Shown: positions 48,820 through 58,715 of the stretch, one piece after another | How positions within the stretch are numbered: the first letter of the stretch is position 1 | Layout: every line of letters begins with the position of its first letter | Assembly: GCA_049841155.1 (NCBI GenBank) | Contig: JASGHI010000004.1 | Location: 124,001 to 188,000 of the forward strand | Reading direction: 5' to 3' | From: ZC4RG30 sp049841155 | Lineage (GTDB): Bacteria > Pseudomonadota > Gammaproteobacteria > Steroidobacterales > Steroidobacteraceae | DNA length: 64,000 bases | Notes under the pieces: model-generated | Databases searched by the model: none | Told to the model about the DNA's origin: nothing | Seen by the model: the letters and a program-made list of their open reading frames with translations, nothing else | Program-made: the position numbers and the translations under genes

Positions 48820-51000
48820 CGACAGCAGGTCCGACCAGGGACCGGCGAAGAAGGGGTTGTGCGCCGTGGCCCAGCGCTGCAGCGCTGCATCGAAGTTGCC
48901 GACGAAGCCCGCGAGGAAGGCGATGAGGATGCCGGCGATGGCGCCGCCTGCGATATAGCCCGACGCGAACAGCACGCCAGGCGCGCGGTCCGTGATGGCG
49001 GTGAATTCCACTTCGCTGAGTTTCGCCATGTCGGGATCGCGGCGCATGCGCAGATCCATGAACCAGCGGATCAGGCCGCCGACGAAGATGGGCGTGGTGG
49101 TCGAGATCGGCAGGTACACGCCCACGGCAAAGGCCAGCGACGGCACGCCGGCCAGCTCCATGACCAGCGAGATCATGGCGCCGAACAGGATCAGCTCCCA
49201 GGGCAGCTCGCGGTCGAGGATGCCCTTGATGATGTAGGACACCAGCGTCGCCTTGGGCGCATCGAACTTGCGCACCTGGGTGCCATCGGGACGGTGGTCG
49301 TGCACGCCGTTGATGCCCGGGTCCACCAGCCACACCGCCTGACCTGCATCATTGACGAGATACTTGCCGGCGGGGCCGCCGGCAAGGTCGGTCTTGTGCC
49401 AGACGTGGTAGCTCGCGGTGTCTTCCGGCGCCTGCACGCCGCGCAGCGATTCACGCCGGTCGCCCAGCGCGCCCACGTCCGTCGACAGTCCCTGCGGCGC
49501 CACCTGGGCAACCGGCACGTAGACCGTGGCGTTCTCGTTGAGCTTCAGGAGGATGGGCCCCATCAGCAGCGCGCTGGCCGCGGCGCCGATGAGGATGGAA
49601 ATCTGCTGCAGCCGCGGCGTGCTGCCCACGAGGTAGCCGGTCTTCAGATCCTGCGAGGTGGTGCCGCCGTTGGAGGCGGCGATGCAGACGATGCCGCCCA
49701 CCGACAGCGCGGTGACATACCAGGCGCCGCCAGTCCAGCCGACGATGAGGAACACCAGGCAGGTGAGCATCAGCGTGGCGATGGTCATGCCGGAAATGGG
49801 ATTGGAGCTGGAACCGATCTCGCCGGTGAGCCGCGACGACACGGTGACGAACAGCGCACCGAACAGCAGGATCAGCAGCGCGCCGGCGAGGTTCATGTGC
49901 AGCGACGGCGCCAGCAGGATCAGCGCCAGCAGTACGATGACGCCGATGCCGACGAACTTCACCGACAGGTCCTGGTCGCGCCGGTCGCCTCCGGCGGTGC
50001 CGCCACGCGCCGCGGACAGGTCGCCGAGGCCGGCGCGGATGCTGCTCGTGATCAGCGGGATGCTGCGCACCAGCGAGATGATGCCGGCTGTGGCCACGGC
50101 GCCCGCGCCGATGTAGAGGATGTAGGCGTCGCGCACGTCGCCCGGCGACATCTGGCCGATGGGCTTGGTGCCCGGCGCGATGATGCCGGGGATCTGCGCG
50201 CCGAAGAACAGCACCACCGGGATCAGCAACAGGTAGGTGAGCACGCCGCCGGCGACCATCATGCCGGCCACGCGCGGGCCGATGATGTAGCCGACGCCGA
50301 GGAGCTCCGGCGAGATCTCGCCCGCCACCGAACCGCCCTTGAGCGGCGCGCCGAAGCTCACGCCCGTCACATCGCGCCAGCCCTTGAAGGCGACGTTCAG
50401 CGCCTTGTACGCAAGGCCGATGCCGAAGCCGGTGAAGATGGTGCGCGCGCTGATGCCGCCGAGCTGGGTGCCGGTGGCCTGCGGATCCGCCGCGGCGCGG
50501 GATTCTTCCGAAGCGCCGGCTTTGAGCACTTCGGCGCAGGCGGTGCCTTCGGGATACTTGAGGATGCCGTGCTGGTTCACGATCAGTGCGCGGCGCAGCG
50601 GCACCATCATCAGGATGCCGAGCAGGCCGCCGAGCACCGCCACGATGAGCACGCGCGTGAGCTCCAGGTCGAAGCCGAGGATGAGGATGGCCGGCATGGT
50701 GACGCCCACGCCGAAGGCGATGGATTCGCCGGCGCTGCCCGTGGTCTGCACGATGTTGTGTTCGAGGATGCTGGCGTCGCGCACGCGGAATTTCGACAGC
50801 AGCCGGAACAGCGTGATGGAGATCACCGCCACCGGGATCGAGGCGCTGACGGTGAGACCCACCTTCAGCACCAGGTATAGCGATGAAGCACCGAAGATGA
50901 TGCCGAGTATTGCGCCGGTCACCACTGCGCGCAGCGTCATCTCGGGCAGTGAGGTCCGGGCCGGGATGTAGGCCGTATGCGGCAGGCGTTCGGGTGTCAT
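48736..51000 (-). CDS. OPT family oligopeptide transporter
   Basis: 754-residue polytopic protein with about 14-16 helices. It starts near LPHTAYIPARTSLPEMTLRAV and has the OPT hallmarks SIPVAVISITLFR, NIVQTTGSAGESIAFGVGVTMPA and, near the C-terminus, SLAFAVGVYLPISTTTPIFVGGLIRW. A hydrophilic insert lies near residues 560-610. Bacterial OPT proteins import short peptides or metal chelates. The ATG at 51000 is preceded by TAGGCT at eight bases. It is divergent from the alpha/beta hydrolase gene, and its 3' end overlaps the zinc-ribbon ORF. Confidence 0.93.
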   Translation of the reverse strand: MTPERLPHTAYIPARTSLPEMTLRAVVTGAILGIIFGASSLYLVLKVGLTVSASIPVAVISITLFRLLSKFRVRDASILEHNIVQTTGSAGESIAFGVGVTMPAILILGFDLELTRVLIVAVLGGLLGILMMVPLRRALIVNQHGILKYPEGTACAEVLKAGASEESRAAADPQATGTQLGGISARTIFTGFGIGLAYKALNVAFKGWRDVTGVSFGAPLKGGSVAGEISPELLGVGYIIGPRVAGMMVAGGVLTYLLLIPVVLFFGAQIPGIIAPGTKPIGQMSPGDVRDAYILYIGAGAVATAGIISLVRSIPLITSSIRAGLGDLSAARGGTAGGDRRDQDLSVKFVGIGVIVLLALILLAPSLHMNLAGALLILLFGALFVTVSSRLTGEIGSSSNPISGMTIATLMLTCLVFLIVGWTGGAWYVTALSVGGIVCIAASNGGTTSQDLKTGYLVGSTPRLQQISILIGAAASALLMGPILLKLNENATVYVPVAQVAPQGLSTDVGALGDRRESLRGVQAPEDTASYHVWHKTDLAGGPAGKYLVNDAGQAVWLVDPGINGVHDHRPDGTQVRKFDAPKATLVSYIIKGILDRELPWELILFGAMISLVMELAGVPSLAFAVGVYLPISTTTPIFVGGLIRWFMDLRMRRDPDMAKLSEVEFTAITDRAPGVLFASGYIAGGAIAGILIAFLAGFVGNFDAALQRWATAHNPFFAGPWSDLLSLLPFAVLVLLLWLVARGSWLGGGRDSR

Positions 51001-51008
51001 GCGCCCGG

Positions 51009-51038
51009 AGCCTAACCCAGCAGCCAGTCCGGTAGAAT
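51009..51038. promoter_or_regulatory. Face-to-face -10 boxes of the OPT and hydrolase genes
   Basis: TAGGCT on the minus strand (51014-51009) lies eight bases before the OPT ATG. TAGAAT on the plus strand (51033-51038) lies eight bases before the hydrolase ATG. Only 18 bases separate the two boxes, so the promoters overlap and should interfere. Neither gene has a Shine-Dalgarno sequence. Confidence 0.45.
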
Positions 51039-51046
51039 CCCCGGGG

Positions 51047-52537
51047 ATGCGCTTTTTCCTCTTCCTGCTGCTGTCCCTGCTCGCGGTTCCCCTGTCGGCC
51101 GGGGCGCAGGCCGCCTCCGGGCTGGTTTCCACGCCGCGCGCCGCGCTGCTGCCCGTGAGCGCGACCAACCGGCCATTGCTCGCGGCGGATCATGCAGCGC
51201 AGCCGGTCAATCTCGCCGCGGCCGGGTATGTGGAAGAGGAGTATGCGGTCAGCGGCCTGGCCGCCGTTTACGACTGGGGAGCGACGCCGGCCGATCCGGT
51301 GACGGTGCGCACGGCGGGCGTGCCGTGGACGACGCGCATGCTGCTGCGCCGGCCGCAGGATGCAAAGAAGTTTAGCGGCCGTGTCATCGTCGAATTGCTC
51401 GACGCCACGCCGCGTCATGACACCGCACCGCTGTGGGGATTGTCCCAGGCGCATTTCATGGCGGGCGGGGACGTCTGGGTGGGGCTGACGGTGGATCCTG
51501 CCGCCGCGGCGGCACTGCAGCGCTTCGATCCCGTGCGTTATGCCGCGCTGAGTCTCGGGCCGGCGCAGGCGCCGGATTGCCGCAACGCGGCCGATGCGGC
51601 GCAGGGCGGTCTGGCCTGGGACATCATCGCCCAGACCGGCGCCTTGCTGCGCAGCTCCAGCAAGGAGAATCCGCTGCTGCTGTTCGAGGCGCACCGGATC
51701 ATCGCCGCCGGCTACGCGCGCGCCGGCAGCGAGGTCATGACCTATGCCAACGCCCTGCATGCATTGCTGCGGCTGGGTGGCGGAGAGCCGGTCTATGACG
51801 GCTTTCTCGCCGCGTCCGCCGGAAGCGGCGAAGTGCTCATCAATCCTTGCGCGGCGCCGCTGGACGCGGCGGATCCGCGCCGCGCAGTGCTGCCGCGCGA
51901 CGTGCCCTTCGTCGCGGTGGCGATGCAGACGGATCTGGACCTCCCGTCTGCGCGGCATCAGGACGACAGCGACGAACCGGGTCGCGAATACCGGCGCTAC
52001 GAGATCGCGGGCGCGACGGATGCGGTGTTGCCGGCCGGACAGCCGGCCGCGGCGGATCTCGCCCTTGCCGGTTTCGATGCGGCCGGTGAATCAGGCTGCA
52101 CCGAAGCGCGCAGCGACTTTCCGGCGGGGCTGGCGTTTGATGCAATCTGGCGGCAGTACCGGGAGCGGCTTGCTGCGGGCACGCCGATGAGCCGCGAGCC
52201 GCGCATCGAGACGGATTCCTCCGGTGCGCCGCTGCGCGATGCAAGCGGCAATGTGCGCGGTGGCTGGCGTCTGCCGCAGATCGAGCTGCCGCTGGCGGCG
52301 TATGGCAGCGCCGGCGCAGCGCGCCGTGATGAGGTTGCGTCTCATTCCCCGTGCTCGCCGGTGGATTCCCTGCAGCGCTATGATGCGGCGAGGCTCAAGC
52401 AGCTTTATGGCGGCCGCGGCGATTATCTGCGGCGGTTCCAGGTGGCCGTGGACGCCGCCGTGCAGGCGCGGCGGCTGACGCCGGAGGATGCCGCGGCGCT
52501 GAAGGCTTCGCTGGCAAAGGCAGTGCCCGCATTCTGA
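51047..52537 (+). CDS. Secreted alpha/beta hydrolase domain protein (PF20091-like)
   Basis: 496 residues with a signal peptide (MRFFLFLLLSLLAVPLSAGAQA). The body matches the large alpha/beta-hydrolase-domain family typified by AAGYVEEEYAVSGLAAVYDWG, VTVRTAGVPWTTRMLLRRP, GRVIVELLD and AHRIIAAGYARAGSEVMTYANALHALLR. The GYARAG turn may correspond to the nucleophile elbow with an unusual residue order; a canonical GxSxG is not obvious, so the catalytic serine is uncertain. The substrate is unknown; esters or lactones are possible. The haem-binding lipoprotein gene follows after 28 bases. Confidence 0.78.
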   Translation: MRFFLFLLLSLLAVPLSAGAQAASGLVSTPRAALLPVSATNRPLLAADHAAQPVNLAAAGYVEEEYAVSGLAAVYDWGATPADPVTVRTAGVPWTTRMLLRRPQDAKKFSGRVIVELLDATPRHDTAPLWGLSQAHFMAGGDVWVGLTVDPAAAAALQRFDPVRYAALSLGPAQAPDCRNAADAAQGGLAWDIIAQTGALLRSSSKENPLLLFEAHRIIAAGYARAGSEVMTYANALHALLRLGGGEPVYDGFLAASAGSGEVLINPCAAPLDAADPRRAVLPRDVPFVAVAMQTDLDLPSARHQDDSDEPGREYRRYEIAGATDAVLPAGQPAAADLALAGFDAAGESGCTEARSDFPAGLAFDAIWRQYRERLAAGTPMSREPRIETDSSGAPLRDASGNVRGGWRLPQIELPLAAYGSAGAARRDEVASHSPCSPVDSLQRYDAARLKQLYGGRGDYLRRFQVAVDAAVQARRLTPEDAAALKASLAKAVPAF

Positions 52538-52565
52538 TGCGGGCCCGAAGAAAGGGGATCGAATC

Positions 52566-53042
52566 ATGAACCGGATGTTGTCCTGCGGCCTTGCCGCTCT
52601 CGTGCTTGCCGGCTGTTCCGCGCGTGAATCCGCGCCGCCGGCCCCGGCGCTGGAATCCTATGCAACAGCGAGGCAGGTGATGCTGGGGCTCACGATTCCG
52701 GCCACCGATGTGATCTGGGGCGTGGCCAATGAGATGCCGGCCGACGATGCGGCCTGGGAGCGCGTGGTCGCCAATGCGCTGATGGTGGCTGAATCCGGCA
52801 ATCTGCTGCTCACCGGGCCGCGCAATCCGCAGCAGGCGGACTGGACGCAGATGGTGCAGGAGATGATCAAGCATGCCAGGGCGGCGGCAGCGGCGGCCGA
52901 AAAGCATGATGTGGATGGCGTGGCGGCCGCTGGCGACGAGCTCTACAACGCCTGCGACTCCTGCCACAACAAATACATGCCGGCCAAGGCTGCCGAGCTT
53001 GCCGGGCAGCAAGCGGACGCGGCTCAGGCCCCCGCGCAATAG
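52566..53042 (+). CDS. Lipoprotein with single CxxCH haem motif (cytochrome c'/c556-like)
   Basis: 158 residues. Lipobox LAGC puts the lipid on Cys17. The helical body WERVVANALMVAESGNLLLTG resembles class II (four-helix) cytochromes c. The haem site is YNACDSCHNKYM near the C-terminus, as in cytochrome c' and c556. It is followed by an Ala/Gln-rich tail. AAGGGG eight bases before the ATG is a good ribosome binding site. Its location 12 bases before the alpha-2-macroglobulin gene may be co-transcription only. The role may be redox or nitric oxide binding. Confidence 0.8.
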   Translation: MNRMLSCGLAALVLAGCSARESAPPAPALESYATARQVMLGLTIPATDVIWGVANEMPADDAAWERVVANALMVAESGNLLLTGPRNPQQADWTQMVQEMIKHARAAAAAAEKHDVDGVAAAGDELYNACDSCHNKYMPAKAAELAGQQADAAQAPAQ

Positions 53043-53054
53043 CCGCTCGCAGCG

Positions 53055-56000
53055 ATGCAGGACAGCGCAGGCGCGTCTTCATCCGCAGCCCGGCTGCTGA
53101 TCCTGCTGGCCCTCGGGCTGGTGGCCCTCGTGGCCTGCCAGCGCCAGAAGGCGCTGGATCCGCAATCCGCGGATGCCTGGTCGCGGGTCATCGTCGGCCA
53201 TACCAGCGGCGTGGTCCCGCGGCGCACACAGGTGCGCGTGCTGTTCGCCGGCGATGTGGGCACGGGCCAGCCTGCGGCATCGCTGCTTGCCTTCACGCCG
53301 GCCATCGACGGTGATCTCGCCTTCCGCGGTCCGCGCGAACTGGTGTTCACGCCGAAGCGGCCGCTGGAGCCGGGCCGCGAGTATCGCGTCACGCTGAAAG
53401 CCGCAGGGCTCGCCGGCATCCCGCCGGGCATTGCGCCCTACAGCTTCAGCTTCCGCGCGCAGACGCCGCAGTTCGACCTCGTGTCCGGGGACCTCGCCAC
53501 GGACCCCTCCGACGACCGGCGCATGATGCTCACCAGCCGCCTCGTCACCGCCGATGCGGAGGACGGCGCGCAGATCGAGCGCATGCTGCAGGCGCGCCTG
53601 GATGCTGCGCCCGTCACGGCAACCTGGTCGCATTCGGGCGATGGCCGCGAGCATGTGTTCACGCTGGCCGGCCTCGAGCGCGCCGCGGCGCCGCGCAAGC
53701 TGGTGCTGGCGCTGGACGGCAAACCCATCGGCGCCAGCGGCGCGGTGAACCGCGAGGTGGATCTGCCGGCGCTTTCCACTTTCGCCGTGCTCGCGGCGAC
53801 CCCCGCCGATGAGGGTGGCCGGCGCGAAATCCGCCTGGTGTTTTCCGACAGCCTCGATCAGCAGCAGGATCTCAAGGGTTTGCTGCAGCTCTCCGCCGGC
53901 AAATTCACCACGCGTATCGAAGCCAACCGCATCACGCTGTATCCCGACGAGAACCTCACCGGCGATGTGACCGTGACGGTGGAGCCGGGATTGCGCAATG
54001 CGCGCGGCCAGAAACTCGAGGCGCAGTCGGTATGGCAGCTCACGCTGGTGAGCGAGAAGCCGCAGCTGCGCTTCGTGGGCGAGGGCGTGATCCTGCCGGA
54101 GGGGCCGCGCCTTACGGTTCCCTTCGAAGTGATCAATGCGCGCTCGTTGCGCGTCACGGCCACGCGCGTCTTTCCGGAGAACATCCCGCAGTTCCTGCAG
54201 GTGAACAGCCTGCCGGGCAACAACGAGCTGGGCCGCGTGGGGCGCTATCTGTGGCGCCGCACCGTGGCACTGAATGCACCGCGCACCGGCCGCTGGGAAC
54301 GTTACGAACTCGATGTGACGGAACTGGTGCGGCGCTATCCGGGGTCGCTGTTCCAGCTGGCGCTGCAACTGACGCCGGCGGATTCGGCCTATGCCTGCGC
54401 CGGCGCGCCGGACGTGCCGCCGGCCGCGGCTGACGCAGACCTGCCGCGTGACCAGGAGGATGGCGACACCTGGATGGCCTCCAGCTGGGATTTCTCCGAG
54501 GACTGGTTCGGCGTTGCGCAGAACGAGGACGGTGAATACGACTACCAGGCGCGCTGGAACGAGCGGCGCGATCCCTGCAAGGCCGCGTACTTCGTCTACA
54601 ACCCCGACGCGACGCGCGCCGAGCGCAATGTGCTGGCCTCCAATCTCGGCCTGCTCGCCAAGGCCGACACGCGTGGCCAGCTGCTGATCACGGCGACGGA
54701 CCTGCGCACCGCGAAGCCGGCGGCCGGTGTATCGCTGTCGGTGCGCAATTTCCAGTGGCAGGTCATCGCCAGCGGCGCGACGGACCGGGATGGCATGGCG
54801 CGCATCGAGCCCGAGGGCACGCCTTTCCTGCTCATCGCGGGCGCCGGCGCGGATCGCGGCTACCTGAAGCTCAACAGCGGCAAGGCGCTGCCCGTGAGTC
54901 ATTTCGACGTAGGCGGCGAGACCGTGGACCGCGGCCTCAAAGGAGCGATCTACGGCGAGCGCGGCGTGTGGCGCCCGGGTGATCCGCTGCCGCTGACCTT
55001 CGTGGTGCGTGACCGCGATGGCGCGCTGCCGCCAAATCATCCGGCCACCATGGAGCTTCTCGACCCGCGCGGCCGCAGCACGCAGACGGTGGTCAACGCC
55101 AACCCGGTCGACGGCTTCTACCGCTTCGATCTGCGAACCGCTGCGGATGCGCCCACCGGCAACTGGACGGCGAAGGTGTCGCTGGGCGGCGCGACCTTCC
55201 GCAAGACGCTGAAGATCGAGACGGTGATGCCGAACCGGCTGAAGATCGATCTCGACCTGCCGCAGGACGTGCTGGGTGCGGGCATGCCGCTGCGCGGCGG
55301 CATTGCCGCCGAATGGCTTACTGGCGCTTCGGCGGCGGGGCTCAAGGCCGACGTGAACCTGCAGCTGCGGCCGCAGGTCACGCGCTTCCAGCGTTTCACG
55401 GACTATGTGTTCGACGATCCGGCGCGCGAGTTCCGCACCGAACCGGAGGAAATCTTCGCGGGCGAGCTCGATGCCGCGGGCCGCGCGCGTTTCGACAAGC
55501 CGCTGGAGCTTGCCATGCAGCCGCCGGGCATGCTGGCCGCCAATCTCACCACGCGCGTGTTCGAGCGCGGCGGTGCCTTCAGCATCCACAACGATTCGCG
55601 CAGCTATGCGCCCTATGCGCGTTTCGTCGGCCTGAAGCTGCCCGAGGGCGATGTGGCGCGCGGCATGCTGCGCACCGACGAGGATCATGTGGTCCAGATC
55701 GGCAGCCTCACCGCACAGGGACAGCCGGTGGCACTGCGCAACCTGCGGGTCACGCTGTACAAGGTGGAGTGGCGCTGGTGGTGGGACCGCAGCGAGGAAT
55801 CGCTGGCCGACTACGTGGCGCGGCAGGCCAGTGCGCGCGTCAGCGAGGAGCGGATCAGCACCGATGCCGAAGGCCGCGGCAGCTGGAAGCTGCGCATCAA
55901 TTATCCGCAGTGGGGCCGCTACCTGCTGCGCGTCTGCGACGAAGAGGGCGGCCACTGCGCGGGCAAGACCTTCTACATCGACTGGCCCGCGTGGGCCGGC

Positions 56001-58715
56001 CGCGAACGCGAGCAGTCCGGGCCGGCTGCGACTATGCTGAGCCTCACCGCCGACAAGGCCGAATACCGCGTCGGCGAGAGGGCGGTGATCCAGCTGCCGG
56101 AGAGCTCGCAGGGGCGTGCGCTGGTCACGGTGGAGAATGGCAGCGGCATCCTCGATGCGCGCTGGGTGATGCCCGCGGAGGGCAACACGCGAGTGAGCAT
56201 TCCGGTCACTGCAGCGATGACGCCCAATGCCTATGTGTCGGTGACGCTGGTGCAGCCGCACGAGGGCAAGACCAATGACCGGCCCATCCGTCTCTACGGC
56301 GTGGTGCCGCTGCTAGTCAGCGACGCGGCCACGCACCTGAAGCCCGTGCTGCAGGCGGCGGATGAGTGGCGGCCGGAGTCGAAGGTCAGCGTGAAGGTCA
56401 GCGAGGCGCAGGGCCGGCCCATGACCTACACGCTGGCGGTGGTGGACGAGGGATTGCTGTCGCTCACCGGCTTTCGCACGCCGGACCTGCACCAGGAATT
56501 CTTCCGGCGCGAGGCGCTGGGCGTGCGCACCTGGGACCTGTTCGACGAGGTGATCGGTGCCTATGGCGTGAATCTGGAGCGGCTGCTGGCGCTGGGTGGC
56601 TCCGATGCCGTGGCGGAAGACGCTGCGAAGCAGCCGCAGTCGCGCTTCCCGCCGGTGGCGCAGCTGCTCGGGCCCTTCCAGCTCAAGGCGGGGCAGGTGC
56701 AGGAACAGCAGGTGCAGTTGCCGCGCTACGTCGGTGCGGTGCGCGTGATGCTGGTGGCGGGTAGCAATGCGGCCAAGCCCGCAGCCTTCGGCTCGGCCGA
56801 AAAATCAGTGTACGTGCGGCAGCCGCTGATGATCCTGCCGACATTGCCGCGCGTGGTCGGCCCCGGCGAGGAGATTGCGGTGCCGGTGTCGGTGTTCGCG
56901 ATGAATGACAGCGTGCGCGATGTGCAGCTGTCGATGCAGCCCGACGGCATGTTCGAAGTAGTGGGCAGCAGTTCCACGGCGCTGCATTTCCAGCGTACCG
57001 GCGACCAGCTGGGCCTGCTGAGATTGAAGGCCGGCAGCCGCCTCGGCGCGAGCACGGTCAAGTTTGCGGCAGTCAGCGGTGAGCACCGCGCCGCGGCCGA
57101 GATCCACATCGAGGTGCGCAGCCCCAATCCGCCCTCGACGCGGCTCACCACGCAGCTGATCGAAGCGGGCGGCAGCTGGAGCACACCGGTGCGCCTGCAT
57201 GGCCTGCCGGGCACCAACCATGTGACGCTGGAGGTTTCGGCGCTGCCGCCGTTGAACCTCGAGGAGCGCCTGCGCTACCTGATCACCTATCCGCATGGCT
57301 GCCTGGAGCAGGTGGTCTCGGCGGTGTTCCCGCAGCTGTTCCTGGGATCGCTGGTGAAGCTCGATGCCGCGCGTTCTGGCGAGATCGAGGACAATGTGCG
57401 CGCCGGCATAGAGCGCCTGCGTTCCTTCCAGCTCGGCAACGGCGGCTTCAGCTACTGGCCCGGCGGCAGCAGCGGTTTTGCCAGCGGGCCACTGTCCGGA
57501 TACCAGTCCTGGTCCACCACCTGGGCCGGGCATTTCCTCGTCGAAGCCGAGCGGCTGGGCTACAGCGTGCCCTCGTCCATGCGCGCCGGACTGCTGCGCA
57601 ATCTGCGCGAGGTGGCGCAGGGCTGGCAGCCCGGCGCGGCCACCAGCGCCATGGATCAGGCCTACCGGCTGTACGTGCTCGCGCGCGCCGGCCAGCCCGA
57701 AGTGGGTGCGATGAACCGGCTGCGCGAGCTGCGTGATCTGGGAACGGTGGAGCGCTGGCTGCTGGCATCGGCTTATCAGCTGGCGGGGCTTGCCGATGCG
57801 GCGCGCTCACTGGCCGGTGGCGATCCGCTGGCAGCGCGCGCCACCGGCAATGCGGATTACACCTTCGGTTCGGTGCTGCGCGACCACGCCGTGGTGCTGC
57901 AGGCGCTGGTGATCACCGGCCAGCTGGACCGTGCGCTGCCGGTGATCCGTGCGATTTCGGATGAGCTTGCCACCGACCGCTGGCAGTCGACGCAATCCGT
58001 GGCCTGGTCGCTGCTGGCCATGTCGCAGCTGGCCGGTGCGCAGCAGGCGGGGCCGTTCACCTTCGAACAGACGCTGGGCGCGAACACCACCCGCGTGAGT
58101 TCGGACAGCGCCGTTTACCAGGCGACGCTGGGTGGCCTTGCACAAGACGGGCAGACGCTGCGCGTGGCCAATACCTCGAAGGGCCCGCTGTTCGCGACGC
58201 TGGCCGTGCGCGGCACGCCTCCGGCCGGTGAGGAAGGCGCCATCCAGAGCGGGCTTGCGCTGCGCGTGAATTATTCCGGTGCGCAGGGCCAGCCGGTGGA
58301 CGTGGCGCGCCTGCCGCAGGGCACTGACGTGATCGTTGATCTGGCGGTGGAGAACCTCACGCGCCTGCCCATCGACCACATCGCATTGACGCAGATCGTG
58401 CCCTCGGGCTGGGAGATCCACAACGACCGGCTGGCCGGAGACGACATGACCGGCGAGCGTGCAGGCGCGCCGCGCAGCGGCGTGGACGGCACACGCGCCG
58501 CCACCGCGCCGCGCACCGATCACGTGGACATCCGCGACGACCGCGTCATGCAGTATTTCCGCCTGCTGCCCGGCGAGACCATCCGTTTCCAGACGCGCAT
58601 CAATGCGGCCTACAGCGGCCGCTACTACCTGCCCGGCGTGCAGGTGGAAGCCATGTACGACGCGAGCAAACAGGCCCGCAGCGCGGGCCGATGGACCGAG
58701 GTTGTGGCGCCCTGA
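53055..58715 (+). CDS. Bacterial alpha-2-macroglobulin lipoprotein (YfhM type) with thioester
   Basis: 1886-residue broad-spectrum protease trap. A lipobox LVAC puts Cys28 as the lipid anchor, facing the periplasm. Many macroglobulin-like beta domains follow, then a bait-like region. The thioester motif HGCLEQV has Cys1416, so the thioester-containing form is intact; the adjacent domain of alpha-helical hairpins follows. The C-terminal part (about 1700-1886) holds the last macroglobulin and receptor-like domains. The gene is longer than E. coli yfhM (about 1650 aa). It directly precedes pbpC and overlaps it by 14 bases, the classic pairing thought to guard and repair the envelope after attack. 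Confidence 0.94.
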   Translation: MQDSAGASSSAARLLILLALGLVALVACQRQKALDPQSADAWSRVIVGHTSGVVPRRTQVRVLFAGDVGTGQPAASLLAFTPAIDGDLAFRGPRELVFTPKRPLEPGREYRVTLKAAGLAGIPPGIAPYSFSFRAQTPQFDLVSGDLATDPSDDRRMMLTSRLVTADAEDGAQIERMLQARLDAAPVTATWSHSGDGREHVFTLAGLERAAAPRKLVLALDGKPIGASGAVNREVDLPALSTFAVLAATPADEGGRREIRLVFSDSLDQQQDLKGLLQLSAGKFTTRIEANRITLYPDENLTGDVTVTVEPGLRNARGQKLEAQSVWQLTLVSEKPQLRFVGEGVILPEGPRLTVPFEVINARSLRVTATRVFPENIPQFLQVNSLPGNNELGRVGRYLWRRTVALNAPRTGRWERYELDVTELVRRYPGSLFQLALQLTPADSAYACAGAPDVPPAAADADLPRDQEDGDTWMASSWDFSEDWFGVAQNEDGEYDYQARWNERRDPCKAAYFVYNPDATRAERNVLASNLGLLAKADTRGQLLITATDLRTAKPAAGVSLSVRNFQWQVIASGATDRDGMARIEPEGTPFLLIAGAGADRGYLKLNSGKALPVSHFDVGGETVDRGLKGAIYGERGVWRPGDPLPLTFVVRDRDGALPPNHPATMELLDPRGRSTQTVVNANPVDGFYRFDLRTAADAPTGNWTAKVSLGGATFRKTLKIETVMPNRLKIDLDLPQDVLGAGMPLRGGIAAEWLTGASAAGLKADVNLQLRPQVTRFQRFTDYVFDDPAREFRTEPEEIFAGELDAAGRARFDKPLELAMQPPGMLAANLTTRVFERGGAFSIHNDSRSYAPYARFVGLKLPEGDVARGMLRTDEDHVVQIGSLTAQGQPVALRNLRVTLYKVEWRWWWDRSEESLADYVARQASARVSEERISTDAEGRGSWKLRINYPQWGRYLLRVCDEEGGHCAGKTFYIDWPAWAGREREQSGPAATMLSLTADKAEYRVGERAVIQLPESSQGRALVTVENGSGILDARWVMPAEGNTRVSIPVTAAMTPNAYVSVTLVQPHEGKTNDRPIRLYGVVPLLVSDAATHLKPVLQAADEWRPESKVSVKVSEAQGRPMTYTLAVVDEGLLSLTGFRTPDLHQEFFRREALGVRTWDLFDEVIGAYGVNLERLLALGGSDAVAEDAAKQPQSRFPPVAQLLGPFQLKAGQVQEQQVQLPRYVGAVRVMLVAGSNAAKPAAFGSAEKSVYVRQPLMILPTLPRVVGPGEEIAVPVSVFAMNDSVRDVQLSMQPDGMFEVVGSSSTALHFQRTGDQLGLLRLKAGSRLGASTVKFAAVSGEHRAAAEIHIEVRSPNPPSTRLTTQLIEAGGSWSTPVRLHGLPGTNHVTLEVSALPPLNLEERLRYLITYPHGCLEQVVSAVFPQLFLGSLVKLDAARSGEIEDNVRAGIERLRSFQLGNGGFSYWPGGSSGFASGPLSGYQSWSTTWAGHFLVEAERLGYSVPSSMRAGLLRNLREVAQGWQPGAATSAMDQAYRLYVLARAGQPEVGAMNRLRELRDLGTVERWLLASAYQLAGLADAARSLAGGDPLAARATGNADYTFGSVLRDHAVVLQALVITGQLDRALPVIRAISDELATDRWQSTQSVAWSLLAMSQLAGAQQAGPFTFEQTLGANTTRVSSDSAVYQATLGGLAQDGQTLRVANTSKGPLFATLAVRGTPPAGEEGAIQSGLALRVNYSGAQGQPVDVARLPQGTDVIVDLAVENLTRLPIDHIALTQIVPSGWEIHNDRLAGDDMTGERAGAPRSGVDGTRAATAPRTDHVDIRDDRVMQYFRLLPGETIRFQTRINAAYSGRYYLPGVQVEAMYDASKQARSAGRWTEVVAP

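Noticed and set aside
48859..50880. 673-codon open frame opposite the OPT transporter
   Set aside because: Antisense shadow with skewed composition; the minus strand has the clear OPT signatures.
53079..56261. 1060-codon open frame on the minus strand inside the macroglobulin gene
   Set aside because: Shadow frame caused by high GC and codon bias. The peptide is rich in Arg, His, Gln and Ala without any domain, while the plus strand encodes a full alpha-2-macroglobulin with lipobox and thioester.
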